From: Segniliparus sp051660745
GTDB taxonomy: Bacteria; Actinomycetota; Actinomycetes; Mycobacteriales; Mycobacteriaceae
Assembly (NCBI RefSeq): GCF_051660745.1
Contig: NZ_JBOFQF010000038.1
Location: 86,204 to 150,203, forward strand
Length of the DNA: 64,000 nt
Direction of reading: 5' to 3'
In this document: one piece after another, positions 49,621 to 58,821 of the stretch
How the letters are laid out: each line of letters starts with the position of its first letter
Position numbering within the stretch: position 1 is the first letter of the stretch
Made by a program: the position numbers and the translations under genes
Notes under the pieces: model-generated
The model's input: the letters and a program-made list of their open reading frames with translations, nothing else
What the model was told of the DNA's origin: nothing
The model's database searches: none

Positions 49621-49780
49621 CAATCTTGACCGATGGGCTTTCGAGCCCTAGCGTGTCTTGGTCATCCCTCAGACGGGGTGCGCGCAGCGCAGCGGTCGTC
49701 AACGAAGTCGCCGTCCAACATTGTCAGTCCCCTCGGGTACACCGGTGGCGACGACACAGACACGAGAGCGAGGACTGAGG
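49621..49780. other. Intergenic segment between the DnaA-box cluster and dnaB
   Basis: No gene is supported; the dnaB frame is open through part of it but family starts are at 49781. It contains GGGCTTTCGAGCCC (49635-49648), a perfect palindromic hairpin with a short loop, and a TAGCGT that could be a -10 box. Confidence 0.35.
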
Positions 49781-51178
49781 ATGGCCGTGGGCGGTTCGCT
49801 AGAACGCATAGGCCTTGCGCGCTCGGAGGAGCCGCCACGGGACGAGTGGCAGGACGCAGGCCGCCAGCCCCCGCAGGACGTCGCCGCCGAGCAGTCCGTC
49901 CTCGGCGGGATGCTCTTGTCCAAGGACGCGATCGCAGACGTGCTGGAGGAGCTCAAAGGGGCCGACTTCTACCGGCCCGCGCACCAGCTGATCTTCGAGG
50001 CCGTCCTCGACCTCTTCGGGCGGGGCGAGCCCGCGGACGCGGTGCTCGTCGCCTCCGAGCTGGAGCGCAAGGGCCATCTCGGGCGGATCGGCGGAGCGCC
50101 GTACCTGCACACGCTGATCTCCAGCGTCCCCACTGCGGCGAACGCGCGGTACTACGCCGAGATCGTCGCGGAGAAGGCGGTCATGCGCCGCCTCGTCGAG
50201 GCGGGCACCCGCATCGTCCAGTACGGCTACGGCGGGGCGGAGGGCCAGGACGTCGCCGAGGTGGTGGACCGGGCGCAGTCGGAGATCTTCGACGTCACCC
50301 AGCGCAAACGGTCCGACGAGGTCGTGCCGCTGGGGGAGCTGCTCACGACCACGATGGACGAGATCGACTCCATCGCGAGCCGGGGCGGCATCTCGACCGG
50401 CGTGCCCACCGGGTTCGCGGACCTCGACCGGGTGACCAACGGCTTCCATCCTGGCCAGATGATCATCGTCGCGGCCCGTCCCGGTGTCGGGAAGTCCACC
50501 CTCGCGTTGGACTTCGTGCGTGCCTGCTCGGTGCAGAACGGCCTGACCAGCGCCATGTTCTCGCTGGAAATGAGCAAGATGGAGATCGTCATGAAGCTCC
50601 TCTCCGCCGAGGCGCGCATCCGGCTCGCGGACATGCGCTCGGGCAAGATGAGCGACGACGACTGGAGCCGCCTCGCGAGGCGGATGAGCCAGATCAGCGA
50701 GGCCCCGCTGTTCATCGACGACTCGCCGAACCTCACCATGATGGAGATCCGCGCCAAGGCGAGGCGGCTCAAACAGCGCCACGACCTCAAACTCGTCGTC
50801 GTCGACTACCTCCAGCTCATGACCTCGGGCAAGAAGGTCGAGTCCCGCCAGCAAGAGGTGTCCGAGTTCTCCCGCCAGCTCAAGCTCCTCGCCAAAGAGC
50901 TCGAAGTGCCCGTCGTCGCGCTCAGCCAGCTCAACCGTGGCCCCGAGCAGCGCACCGACAAACGGCCCCAGGTCTCGGACCTGCGCGAGTCGGGATCGTT
51001 GGAGCAGGACGCCGACATGGTGATCCTGGTGCACCGCCCGGACGCGTTCGAGCCGGACGACCCGCGCGGCGGCGAGGCGGACCTCATCCTCGGCAAGCAC
51101 CGTAACGGCCCGACCTGCACTATCACCGTCGCCCACCAGCTGCACGTGTCCCGGTTCGTGGACATGGCGCGCGGCTGA
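49781..51178 (+). CDS. dnaB: Replicative DNA helicase DnaB
   Basis: Hexameric replication helicase of 465 residues. N-terminal domain: PPQDVAAEQSVLGGMLLSKD and NARYYAEIVAEKAVMRRLVE. ATPase: GQMIIVAARPGVGKSTLALD (Walker A), LKLVVVDYLQLMTSGKK (Walker B), VPVVALSQLNRGPEQRTDKR. The region LRESGSLEQDADMVILVHRP, which holds an intein in M. tuberculosis DnaB, is uninterrupted here. ATG 49781 matches the family start. The stop is 7 bases before a Tn7-like end. Confidence 0.96.
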   Translation: MAVGGSLERIGLARSEEPPRDEWQDAGRQPPQDVAAEQSVLGGMLLSKDAIADVLEELKGADFYRPAHQLIFEAVLDLFGRGEPADAVLVASELERKGHLGRIGGAPYLHTLISSVPTAANARYYAEIVAEKAVMRRLVEAGTRIVQYGYGGAEGQDVAEVVDRAQSEIFDVTQRKRSDEVVPLGELLTTTMDEIDSIASRGGISTGVPTGFADLDRVTNGFHPGQMIIVAARPGVGKSTLALDFVRACSVQNGLTSAMFSLEMSKMEIVMKLLSAEARIRLADMRSGKMSDDDWSRLARRMSQISEAPLFIDDSPNLTMMEIRAKARRLKQRHDLKLVVVDYLQLMTSGKKVESRQQEVSEFSRQLKLLAKELEVPVVALSQLNRGPEQRTDKRPQVSDLRESGSLEQDADMVILVHRPDAFEPDDPRGGEADLILGKHRNGPTCTITVAHQLHVSRFVDMARG

Positions 51179-51185
51179 GGCTTCG

Positions 51186-51267
51186 TGTGTAGGGTCTCAT
51201 TATATTTGTCATATTCTCATGGCACTTGTCATGAGAATGTCATATATGACATGTAGAATGAGATTCT
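51186..51267. mobile_element. Candidate left end of the Tn7-like element with tnsA promoter
   Basis: From TGTGTAGGG at 51186, a TGT terminus as in Tn7, the sequence is AT-rich and highly symmetrical. Imperfect arms run from TCTCATT at 51195 to AATGAGA at 51257-51263, inner arms ATTCTCATG/CATGAGAAT flank GCACTTGT, and ATGTCATATATGACAT (51237-51252) is a perfect 16-base palindrome. TAGAAT at 51254-51259 is a possible -10 box 8 bases before tnsA. Repeated TGTCAT units could be TnsB sites. Exact end and target duplication are not proven. Confidence 0.5.
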
Positions 51268-52017
51268 ATGCGGTCGAACCCGATCCCCTCGCCCAAGGTT
51301 GATCTGGCATCGGCGCGTGTGCAGTTTCGTGGCCGCGACGGAAGCGCGGCGCGATCAAGCGGGTGGATGGACACGAGTTTGGACCTCTTGGCTTCGTCCG
51401 TTCCCTGGCGAACGTTCCGTTGGTATCGGGGGCAGCGACATTACTCAGGCGCCTACTGGTCGGCGACGGAGCGTCGTCATGTGATTTACGAGTCCAGGCT
51501 AGAGCTGGCACGGCTGCTGTTCGCCGACTTCGACCGTTCCGTCCGCCAGATCGTCGCTCAGCCGTTTTTGCTCTCAGCCGAGGTGGACGGCGTACAGTGC
51601 AAGCATATTCCGGACTATCTGCTGATCACCGATCAATGCCCGGTGGTGGTGGACGTCAAACCGCGCTCACGCTGGCTCGATCCGACTGTCGCTCACGCAC
51701 TAGCTTGGACGAAGAGAGCCATCGAAGGACGTGGTTGGCGGTATGAAGTGGCCGGAGAACCTTCCGAGGCGGAGCTCGCGAATGTGCGATTCCTTGCCGG
51801 CTATCGTCGGGATTGGCTCTTCGACAAAGACTTGCTCGACGAGCTGCGATCGCAAGATCTCGCAGGAGCGGCTTTGGAGGATGCTTTTCACTGTTTGCCG
51901 AATCGGCCGGTCGCGACGACACGATCTGGTGTTTTGCATCTGCTGTGGCGGCAAGAACTCATTTGCGACATCGCCCAGCCGCTCTCCCGCTCTCTGCCGC
52001 TCAGGATCCCGGCATGA
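51268..52017 (+). CDS. tnsA: TnsA-like transposase endonuclease
   Basis: PD-(D/E)xK nuclease of 249 residues that in Tn7 cuts the 5' ends of the element, making transposition cut-and-paste. Catalytic candidates: E75/E79 in YESRLELARLLFADFD, D116 in KHIPDYLLIT, and D129-V-K131 in VVVDVKPRSRW, the normal TnsA order. The N-terminal 45 residues are unlike Tn7 TnsA. The C-terminal helical part should bind TnsC. Its stop overlaps tnsB by 3 bases. Confidence 0.82.
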   Translation: MRSNPIPSPKVDLASARVQFRGRDGSAARSSGWMDTSLDLLASSVPWRTFRWYRGQRHYSGAYWSATERRHVIYESRLELARLLFADFDRSVRQIVAQPFLLSAEVDGVQCKHIPDYLLITDQCPVVVDVKPRSRWLDPTVAHALAWTKRAIEGRGWRYEVAGEPSEAELANVRFLAGYRRDWLFDKDLLDELRSQDLAGAALEDAFHCLPNRPVATTRSGVLHLLWRQELICDIAQPLSRSLPLRIPA

Positions 52018-54146
52018 GTGATTCCGCCGTGCGTATGGGGGTGGGCACACGACTGATCTATGACGGGGAGACCGTCGAAGTAGTGGAGCTGTTGCCGACC
52101 AAGGCGGGCAACGAGGTGGTCCTCAAGAGCCACTCGACGAATCAGATCCTGCGTGTGGCCGTCAGAGAACTGCTGCACAGCGATGCCGCCAAGATCATCC
52201 CCGATACACCGGGCGCATCAGCCGACGAGCCAGCCGAACCGGCGAGCGTGATCCTGGCGGAATTATCCAAACCGGAGATCCAGCGGGTCAACGAACGAGC
52301 TGGTCACATCAGGGAGGTCCTCACCGGGTACCGGTCGGGCAGCTCCGAACTCGCTTCCCCCGAAGAACCGCGACCCGAGTACAACCCCGCCCTTCCTCTG
52401 GAAGCCAGGTACGCCGCGAAGGCCGCAGAACTCGACGTGTCTGATCGCACGCTCAAACGATGGACCCAGGACTTCCGTCAGATCGGTGAAGCCGGGCTGG
52501 TCGACAAGAGGGGCCTCCCATCGGCGAAAACTCCCAGCAAGGTCGATCAGCGCTGGGCCGAAACCGCTTTGGAAGTGATGGTGGAGCACACGGACCAGTC
52601 CAAGCCGTCGCGGACGATGGTGATCAACCGGACCAACGCCCGTGTCGCAGCGCGTTACGGCGAAGGAACGGTGGTTTTGCCGAGCAGGGCCACTGCATTC
52701 CGGATGCTGGAGGACTTGGAACGGCGACATCCCACGTTCCGCCTCAGCACCAAGCGCAACCGGGACATCGCCGACCGGCCGAGCGCGGCGTATGGGAAGC
52801 TGCGCCCGACTCGTCCGGGCGAGTACCTGTTGCTGGACACGACCCGGTTAGACGTGTTTGCGTTGGATCCGGTGACGTTGCGATGGGTGCAGGCGGAGCT
52901 GACGGTGGGTATGGACTGGTACACCCGTTGCGTCACCGGGATCCGGATCACTCCGGTGTCCACGAAGTCGGTGGACGCGGTGGCCATGCTGTACCAGTCG
53001 TACCGGCCGCCATCGGCCGGGAAGGATTGGCCCGCGTCGGCGGTGTGGCCGGAACATGGCGTCCCACGTTCAGTGCTGGTGGACAGAGAAGCGCTGGACA
53101 GCCACCTGAAGGGTTCTTCCGGGCCGGGGATCGTGCCGGAGTCGATCGTGGTGGACCACGGGAAGGTCTACATCTCCGAACACATGACGAGCGTGTGCCA
53201 ACGGCTGGGGATCTCGGTGCAGCCCGTGCGGCTGCGGACCGGGCGTGACAAAGGCCCGGTCGAGCGGTTCTTCCGCACCTTGCGAGAGGATCTGCTGCAG
53301 GCGTTGCCCGGGTACAAGGGACCGGACGTGCACTCGCGCGGCGTTGACCCCGAGGGCGATGCGTTTTTCTATCTGGACGAGTTGGAGGCGATTGTCCGGG
53401 AGTGGGTGGCCGTGGTCTACCACCACCGCCCGCATGACTCCCTGGTGGATCCTGGGGTTCCCGGGCTACGGATGTCACCAGCGTCTATGTTCGAGCACGG
53501 CGTGGCCCGCGCCGGGTACATCGAGGCGCCGCGCGACCCGGACCTGGCGTACGAGTTCCTACCGGTCGAATGGCGCACCATCCAGCACTACGGGGTCGAG
53601 ATCGGCGGCCGCCGCTACAACGGCCCTGCCCTCGACCCGTACCGCAACATGACCAGCCCGCACACTAGTGTCGCGAAGGGTCGCTGGCCGATCCACACGG
53701 TCCCCGACGACATCACCCGGGTTTTCTTCCGAGACCCGGGCACCCGTGAGTGGGGCGCGCTGACGTGGGAGCACGCCCCGAACCTGACGATGCCGTTGAG
53801 CGAGGACGCGTTGTGGTTCGCCCGCAAGCTCGCGGCGGCGAAGTACACGTATCCGGACGACCGGCTCGCGGTCGCGGACCTGTTGGAGCGCTGGAGCCTC
53901 GGGCTCGGGTCCACGTTGGTCGAACGACGCATGGCGCTTCGGCTCGCTCGCGAGCAGAATGCCCTCCTCGCCGCGCAAGAGCCAGCTGCCGACGAGGTTT
54001 CGGTCCTGCCGTCCGTTCGTCGACTCCTCGAGCTCCCCGAGGAACCCGACGAGCCGGTGCCGGACGATCCTGAGCCAGAGCTTGGTGACGACGAAGAAGA
54101 CCTGGACGAGGACGACTTCTACGCAGACGCGTTGGAGGATTTGTGA
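52014..54146 (+). CDS. tnsB: TnsB-like DDE transposase
   Basis: Mu/TnsB-type transposase of 710 residues that binds the ends and joins 3' ends to target. N-terminal DNA-binding helices include LDVSDRTLKRWTQDFRQIGE. The RNase-H core has the triad D275 (YLLLDTTRLD), D381 (IVVDHGKVY) and E417 (KGPVERFFRTLRED), with 35 residues between the last two. The Mu-C-like beta barrel follows (GVEIGGRRYNGPALDPYRNM). The acidic tail (DDPEPELGDDEEDLDEDDFY) could contact TnsC. ATG 52014 overlaps tnsA. Confidence 0.9.
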   Translation: MSDSAVRMGVGTRLIYDGETVEVVELLPTKAGNEVVLKSHSTNQILRVAVRELLHSDAAKIIPDTPGASADEPAEPASVILAELSKPEIQRVNERAGHIREVLTGYRSGSSELASPEEPRPEYNPALPLEARYAAKAAELDVSDRTLKRWTQDFRQIGEAGLVDKRGLPSAKTPSKVDQRWAETALEVMVEHTDQSKPSRTMVINRTNARVAARYGEGTVVLPSRATAFRMLEDLERRHPTFRLSTKRNRDIADRPSAAYGKLRPTRPGEYLLLDTTRLDVFALDPVTLRWVQAELTVGMDWYTRCVTGIRITPVSTKSVDAVAMLYQSYRPPSAGKDWPASAVWPEHGVPRSVLVDREALDSHLKGSSGPGIVPESIVVDHGKVYISEHMTSVCQRLGISVQPVRLRTGRDKGPVERFFRTLREDLLQALPGYKGPDVHSRGVDPEGDAFFYLDELEAIVREWVAVVYHHRPHDSLVDPGVPGLRMSPASMFEHGVARAGYIEAPRDPDLAYEFLPVEWRTIQHYGVEIGGRRYNGPALDPYRNMTSPHTSVAKGRWPIHTVPDDITRVFFRDPGTREWGALTWEHAPNLTMPLSEDALWFARKLAAAKYTYPDDRLAVADLLERWSLGLGSTLVERRMALRLAREQNALLAAQEPAADEVSVLPSVRRLLELPEEPDEPVPDDPEPELGDDEEDLDEDDFYADALEDL

Positions 54147-55273
54147 GCCGCGGATCCCCGACAGACCTTCTGCCGGACCAGTCCCGGCTGGACAATCTCA
54201 CCCTTGCGCGGAAAGAGGGCTGGCAGCGGTTCGTTGAGGCTCCGGCGCGGACACAGCCGGAGCCGCTGACCCTGGCTCAGCTGCGGGCGCTCGGTACAGA
54301 GGCCCGGGCAGACTACGACAAGCGGCGCAGGATCTGGCACGCGAACCTCGGCCCGCTCAAGACCCCGCAGCTCGCCGAGCTGCACGAGGACCTCTGGGAC
54401 ATCGTGGACAGCAACGCCCAGGACGGCGACAAGGCCAAGGGAGCGATCGCTATCGACGCGACACCAGGCCTGGGGAAGACGACGGCCGTGCTCGGCTTCG
54501 CGAAGCAGTTCCACCAACGAGAAGTCGCGGCCGATGGGACGAAAACAAGCGAGGGGCATCAACGCTGGCCGGTGTGCCGGGTGGGGCTGACCGGCAACAC
54601 GGGGATGCGCGAGTTCAACCGGGCGATGCTGGACTTCTACGCCCACCCTGGAACCACACGCGGCACGAGCGCCGAGTTCGCCCATCGCGCGCTCGACTGC
54701 GTACTGTCGTGCGAGACGAAGCTGCTCGTCGTCGACGACCTCCACTTCCTGCGTTGGAGCCGGGCCAGCGGCGTGGAGGTCTCTAACCACTTCAAATACA
54801 TCGCCAACGAATTCCCCGTCACCCTCCTCTTCGTCGGTGTCGGACTCGCCCAGCGCGGCTTGTTCTCCGAAGGCTCGACTTACGCGGACGCGGTGCTCGC
54901 ACAGACCGGGCGGCGCACTACCCGGCTCGGTATGCGCCCGTTCTCCGTCAGCACCGAACAAGGCCGCTCCGAATGGCGCAGCGTACTCCTCTCGATCGAA
55001 CAGCGCATCGCGCTCTGCGACAAACACCAAGGAATGCTCGCCGAAGACCTCTCCGACCATCTCTTCGCGCGAAGCACCGGCAATATCGGCTCCCTGATGA
55101 CCCTCGTCAACCGCGCCTGCCAACGTGCCGTTCGAATTGGAGTGGAGAAGCTCACCGAAGACCTCCTGAACTCAGTGAAGATCGATGCCGCGGCGGAAAC
55201 CGCGCGCCCTGAACTCGACACCGCCATCGCAGCCAGAAAGATCACCACCAAACCCAAACGGAAAAGCGGATGA
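54143..55273 (+). CDS. tnsC: TnsC-like AAA+ ATPase
   Basis: Regulator ATPase of 376 residues that links the target selector to the transposase. Walker A ATPGLGKTTA at about 106-115; Walker B KLLVVDDLHFLRW; sensor FVGVGLAQRG and arginine-rich GRRTTRLGMRPF; a C-terminal lid (HLFARSTGNIGSLMTLVNRA). The start is GTG 54143, overlapping the tnsB stop by 4 bases, and the stop overlaps tniQ by 4. Confidence 0.88.
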   Translation: MSRGSPTDLLPDQSRLDNLTLARKEGWQRFVEAPARTQPEPLTLAQLRALGTEARADYDKRRRIWHANLGPLKTPQLAELHEDLWDIVDSNAQDGDKAKGAIAIDATPGLGKTTAVLGFAKQFHQREVAADGTKTSEGHQRWPVCRVGLTGNTGMREFNRAMLDFYAHPGTTRGTSAEFAHRALDCVLSCETKLLVVDDLHFLRWSRASGVEVSNHFKYIANEFPVTLLFVGVGLAQRGLFSEGSTYADAVLAQTGRRTTRLGMRPFSVSTEQGRSEWRSVLLSIEQRIALCDKHQGMLAEDLSDHLFARSTGNIGSLMTLVNRACQRAVRIGVEKLTEDLLNSVKIDAAAETARPELDTAIAARKITTKPKRKSG

Positions 55274-57573
55274 CCCAGGTCCGAGAACTCCCATTATGTG
55301 TTCTACCTCTGCCTGGGGAGGCGCTCGACTCCTGGCTCGAAGCTCTCGCCCATCGACACAACACCACCTGGGGCGAACTGCTGCGCTCGGTCGGGCTCCT
55401 TGACCAGGGGCCGCGATCGACTGGGCGCAATTATGTGATGGCATTGCACCGCCACGAGGTCGAAAACATCGCTCTCGCGACCGCCATCCCCTTAAAGACG
55501 ATCGCATCCATGACACTGGCGGGCTGCAATGGTGGCACAGCAAAGGCGAATCCGCGGGAACGTCAGACCGAAGAGCGGTTGCTTTGGACTCGGGGTAGTG
55601 GATCTCGCTATTGTCCTGACTGCTTGGCCGAGACAAATGGACGTTGGCGGCTGGAGTGGCGGTTTGACTGGTCTTTCGCTTGTCTGCCCCACCAACGACT
55701 GCTGGCAGGCGCATGTCCGAGCTGCTCGGAACCGCAACGCCGCCGCCCTTGTCCGAGCAGGTCCGTGCCAGAGCCAAGCTGTTGCGCGAGCAAACAAGAC
55801 AGGACTGATGCTCGAGAGCAACGCTGCTTGGGCGACCTCACAAACACGCGCACCCTGAGACTCCCCGATAGGCACCCCGCACTCGTCGCCCAGCAGATGC
55901 TTTTCGAAGCCATCCCCCCAGGGATGGCAGCGTTCGGCGTGTATGCGGACGTACCGCAGCATCTGTACGCTGCACTCGCAGACCTCCGAGCGGTCGCGAA
56001 CCGGATGTTGCGCTATGCCACATTCGACGAGATCGCGGCTGTGCTGCCGCCCGATCTGCTCAGCGCGTACACGATGACCCCGGCGGAATACCTTAAAGAC
56101 GATCATCCGGAGACTCTGCTGTTCTCCAGCGTCGAAGCTACCGCAGCTGGGGTTACCGCAGCCATGTCGGTCCTCGCCGCCCCTGGAGTTCGGCAGGCCG
56201 GTGAAGCTCTCCGTTGGCTCGTGGCCGGTTCACGCCAGCGTGGGGTCACCGTGAGCGCGACTAGCACAGGGACTTGGGGCAAGCATGTCAGCCCTGTTCT
56301 CACCTCGATCCAGCTCGCAGCGCTCGACCCGTTGCTCAAACCCAGCGAACAGCTCCGCTACCAGCTCGGCTCCGACCGACCTTGCAGACCGGCGGCTGGC
56401 CGGTTCGGAGTCGGGATGCGCATCCGCAGCACGCCAAGCGCAATATGGCGAGGAGTTGCGATCCGTTTGGCCCCGCCTCATTGCGGCGAGCGCTACTTAC
56501 GGCCAGCCTTGTCCTGCGCGTTGCTGCTCATCGGCACTAGACTTTATTTGCCTGAGATCACAGAACGCCTCGGTCTTGCCCGGGATAAGACGGACGTATC
56601 GAGATTTCTGCAGCTCCTTGAGGCCGAGCCGAGCTGGCCGGTAGTCCGCATCGCTCTGACCCGGATAGCTGAGCATCTCGGCTCGGTTGAGGTGCCAATC
56701 GACTACGGAAGGCGACGCGAACTGCCGTACAAGGAGCTTTTGCCGGACGAGACCTGGTTTCGGCTCTGCCGCGAAACCGGTGTCCGCCCAGGAGGCAATC
56801 GCAGAGCTAGCCTCGCCCGCCATTGGCTGACCGAGAGGATCAGCGGACGCTCCACCGCGCCCTGGGCGACGCACCAAAGCGAATTCCGTTCGCAGCTCGC
56901 CGACTTTCCCGAGCTCCTGACTCCTGAGCTGCTCGACGCGATGGACCGGGTTGGCGTTACTTTCTTGGAGGAAAACTCGGTGCGTGGCGAACCGGTGACA
57001 TGGCACCCGCCCGACGGACTGTTCGACGGGCTCGATCTCCCCGGGCCTGACCCGTATGCGATCGAGCCTCCACGGCTGCATAAGCTGATCAGAGAAGAGC
57101 GTATGAGCCTAGGATTGGCCGCCTCCGGGCTGGGCACCACCATTCACGCTGTGCGCTATATGCTCGAAGAACGTCCGGCCCCGGCGCTATTCCTGACTGA
57201 ACACGAGGCCCGGGCCAACGGCGTGCAGTACATGAACGCACGGAGTCAATTCTCGCCTTCAATGCTCAAGAAGCTCTACCTTGACAACGATCACAGCCTC
57301 CGGCAGATCGCACGTTCCGCCGGTGTCAGCCGCCAAGTCACCACTCGGCTTGCTCGAGATTGCGGGATACCGCTCAACCCTCCCGGCAGACGTTCTCAGA
57401 TCACGGTCGACCGTGGTTGGCTGCACGAGCAGTACGTCCAGCGCCGAAGGACCTTGCCTGAGATCGCGGCGGAAATCGGGACAAGCACTTCCAGCGTTGC
57501 TCGCTGGGCGAAGAAACACAGCATTCCCCTGCGCCCCCGAGGAGGAGCAAGCCATCAGAGGGCACTTCGCTAG
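55270..57573 (+). CDS. tniQ: TniQ/TnsD-like target-selection protein
   Basis: Large TniQ-family protein of 767 residues. The TniQ domain with zinc-binding cysteines (YCPDCLAETNGRWRLEWRFD, CLPHQRLLAGACPSC) lies at about 110-160. The long C-terminal part, as in TnsD, contains DNA-binding modules: LSLGLAASGLGTTIHAVRYM-like and two helix-turn-helix stretches, SLRQIARSAGVSRQVTTRLA and TLPEIAAEIGTSTSSVARWA. A TnsD-size protein suggests recognition of a fixed site; the element's place after dnaB makes the dnaB 3' end the candidate target. Its stop TAG is shared, reversed, with the next gene. Confidence 0.85.
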   Translation: MTQVRELPLCVLPLPGEALDSWLEALAHRHNTTWGELLRSVGLLDQGPRSTGRNYVMALHRHEVENIALATAIPLKTIASMTLAGCNGGTAKANPRERQTEERLLWTRGSGSRYCPDCLAETNGRWRLEWRFDWSFACLPHQRLLAGACPSCSEPQRRRPCPSRSVPEPSCCASKQDRTDAREQRCLGDLTNTRTLRLPDRHPALVAQQMLFEAIPPGMAAFGVYADVPQHLYAALADLRAVANRMLRYATFDEIAAVLPPDLLSAYTMTPAEYLKDDHPETLLFSSVEATAAGVTAAMSVLAAPGVRQAGEALRWLVAGSRQRGVTVSATSTGTWGKHVSPVLTSIQLAALDPLLKPSEQLRYQLGSDRPCRPAAGRFGVGMRIRSTPSAIWRGVAIRLAPPHCGERYLRPALSCALLLIGTRLYLPEITERLGLARDKTDVSRFLQLLEAEPSWPVVRIALTRIAEHLGSVEVPIDYGRRRELPYKELLPDETWFRLCRETGVRPGGNRRASLARHWLTERISGRSTAPWATHQSEFRSQLADFPELLTPELLDAMDRVGVTFLEENSVRGEPVTWHPPDGLFDGLDLPGPDPYAIEPPRLHKLIREERMSLGLAASGLGTTIHAVRYMLEERPAPALFLTEHEARANGVQYMNARSQFSPSMLKKLYLDNDHSLRQIARSAGVSRQVTTRLARDCGIPLNPPGRRSQITVDRGWLHEQYVQRRRTLPEIAAEIGTSTSSVARWAKKHSIPLRPRGGASHQRALR

Positions 57574-58064
57574 TCGTTGAGCGTGTTCGGCGCCAGCGCC
57601 AAGGTCAAGGCATTGTCCAACGCCTTGACCGTGGTACACAAGTCCCGCACCATCTGCAATTGGGTCTCTGCCATTTCGTGCGCTATGTCTCGTTGGTGCT
57701 CCGCCGCGCGCAGCGTCGCGTCGGCCGTCGCGATTGCTGCAGCCTTGATCTCCCGGGCAATGGCCTTGAGGGTCTCACGATCCGGTCCTGAGACGCCAGC
57801 GGACCCATGCGGGTTTGTGCGTATCTTTTTCGCGGCTTTCGCTGCCGCTGGCAGGCCTGGGTGGGCATCGAGGAATTCGATGAGGTCACCCCATCGGAAA
57901 AGCCGTTTCCCGTCCTCGCCGACGTGCGCCCGCAGCGGGCGGTCCGCCAAGCTCGACCAGTTCGTGATCGTGGCGACGCTCACGCCTGATTGTTCGGCGA
58001 GCTTGCTCGCGTTGAACATCCGCGCGCTGTCCGGGATCTCCATCAATTCCTCACAATTAAACAT
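57570..58064 (-). CDS. MerR/excisionase-like regulator with C-terminal helix
   Basis: Protein of 164 residues. The N-terminal winged helix-turn-helix is FNASKLAEQSGVSVATITNW, then KRLFRWGDLIEFLDAHPGL. A long helical and probably coiled-coil C-terminus follows (ETLKAIAREIKAAAIATADA, ATLRAAEHQRDIAHEMAETQ). It converges exactly on tniQ, sharing the CTAG stops. It resembles the small repressors of Tn7-like and CAST elements. The inverted repeat at 58063-58103 around its start suggests autoregulation and control of the divergent gene. Confidence 0.65.
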   Translation of the reverse strand: MFNCEELMEIPDSARMFNASKLAEQSGVSVATITNWSSLADRPLRAHVGEDGKRLFRWGDLIEFLDAHPGLPAAAKAAKKIRTNPHGSAGVSGPDRETLKAIAREIKAAAIATADATLRAAEHQRDIAHEMAETQLQMVRDLCTTVKALDNALTLALAPNTLND

Positions 58065-58103
58065 AATTGAACACGATCAGCATGTCTATCTTCGTTCAAT
58101 TAT
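58063..58103. promoter_or_regulatory. Inverted repeat in the divergent promoter of the regulator and 58126 gene
   Basis: ATAATTGAAC (58063-58072) and GTTCAATTAT (58094-58103) are a perfect 10-base inverted repeat 21 bases apart, in the AT-rich region between the two divergent genes. The left arm overlaps the regulator start codon. GATATATGACA at 58104-58114 repeats part of the left-end palindrome. Confidence 0.6.
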
Positions 58104-58125
58104 TGATATATGACAAGATTGGGGC

Positions 58126-58821
58126 ATGCTTCATCCGCTGGCGGTGACCGAGCCGATACGTCCCGGAGACCTGGCAAACGGGGAGTGGCAACTTGTGCCC
58201 GGCGGTGCTGTCGTGACAGGGGCAAAGGCCGCGGCCGTTGTGCGCCTTAACGAAACGGAGGCGGCCAGGCGTGCGGGACATGGCTTAGGTGCGGTGCCCA
58301 GCCTACCGCTCCTCGGAGCTCTGCTAGAGCTACCGTTGAACACGCCTGTGGATATGCATGACCTGCCGGTGCGCACCATGCTTGCGCTCAACAACCCCCC
58401 GGCTGGCGCAGTCGACTTTGAAGCTGACCACCAGGTCGTTCGGCGGCTTGCCTCGCCGCTCACTGTCGGCGCGGCGATCGTGGAGGGCGCGGCGTGGCGA
58501 AGCACAGTGTGCCGAGCGGCGCAGTTTCTGCCCTTTTGCCAACAGATCGCCTTATTCGACCGGTTGCCCAAAAAGTTCGACTCCTACGTCTGGGAGGCGT
58601 CCGTCGCGGGGATCGGGATCTGGCTCAAGGTCGGCGGCGAGATCGTCGAGATAGTGCCCGCAGGACCGTTCGTGAGACGGGCATGGAAGCGGTCTGGATG
58701 GGCTTTCCAAGAAACGGCGTATCGCGCCTACCTCAAATCCACGCCCCGTGAGTGTTCGTCGAACGGCCCCAGGGGTCGTCGAGCTCGCACAGCGCTCGAA
58801 GCGTCTGGTCTGCCTGGATAG
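58126..58821 (+). CDS. Hypothetical protein, probable element cargo
   Basis: Unrecognised protein of 231 residues. No signal or membrane segment is clear. Conserved-looking parts: GAVVTGAKAAAVVRLNETEA, LPVRTMLALNNPPAGAVDFE, LPKKFDSYVWEASVAGIGIW, VPAGPFVRRAWKRSGWAFQE. It is divergent from the MerR-like gene. Its last 89 bases overlap the end of the opposing gene, so the two are antisense at their 3' ends and cannot be transcribed fully together without interference. Confidence 0.55.
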   Translation: MLHPLAVTEPIRPGDLANGEWQLVPGGAVVTGAKAAAVVRLNETEAARRAGHGLGAVPSLPLLGALLELPLNTPVDMHDLPVRTMLALNNPPAGAVDFEADHQVVRRLASPLTVGAAIVEGAAWRSTVCRAAQFLPFCQQIALFDRLPKKFDSYVWEASVAGIGIWLKVGGEIVEIVPAGPFVRRAWKRSGWAFQETAYRAYLKSTPRECSSNGPRGRRARTALEASGLPG

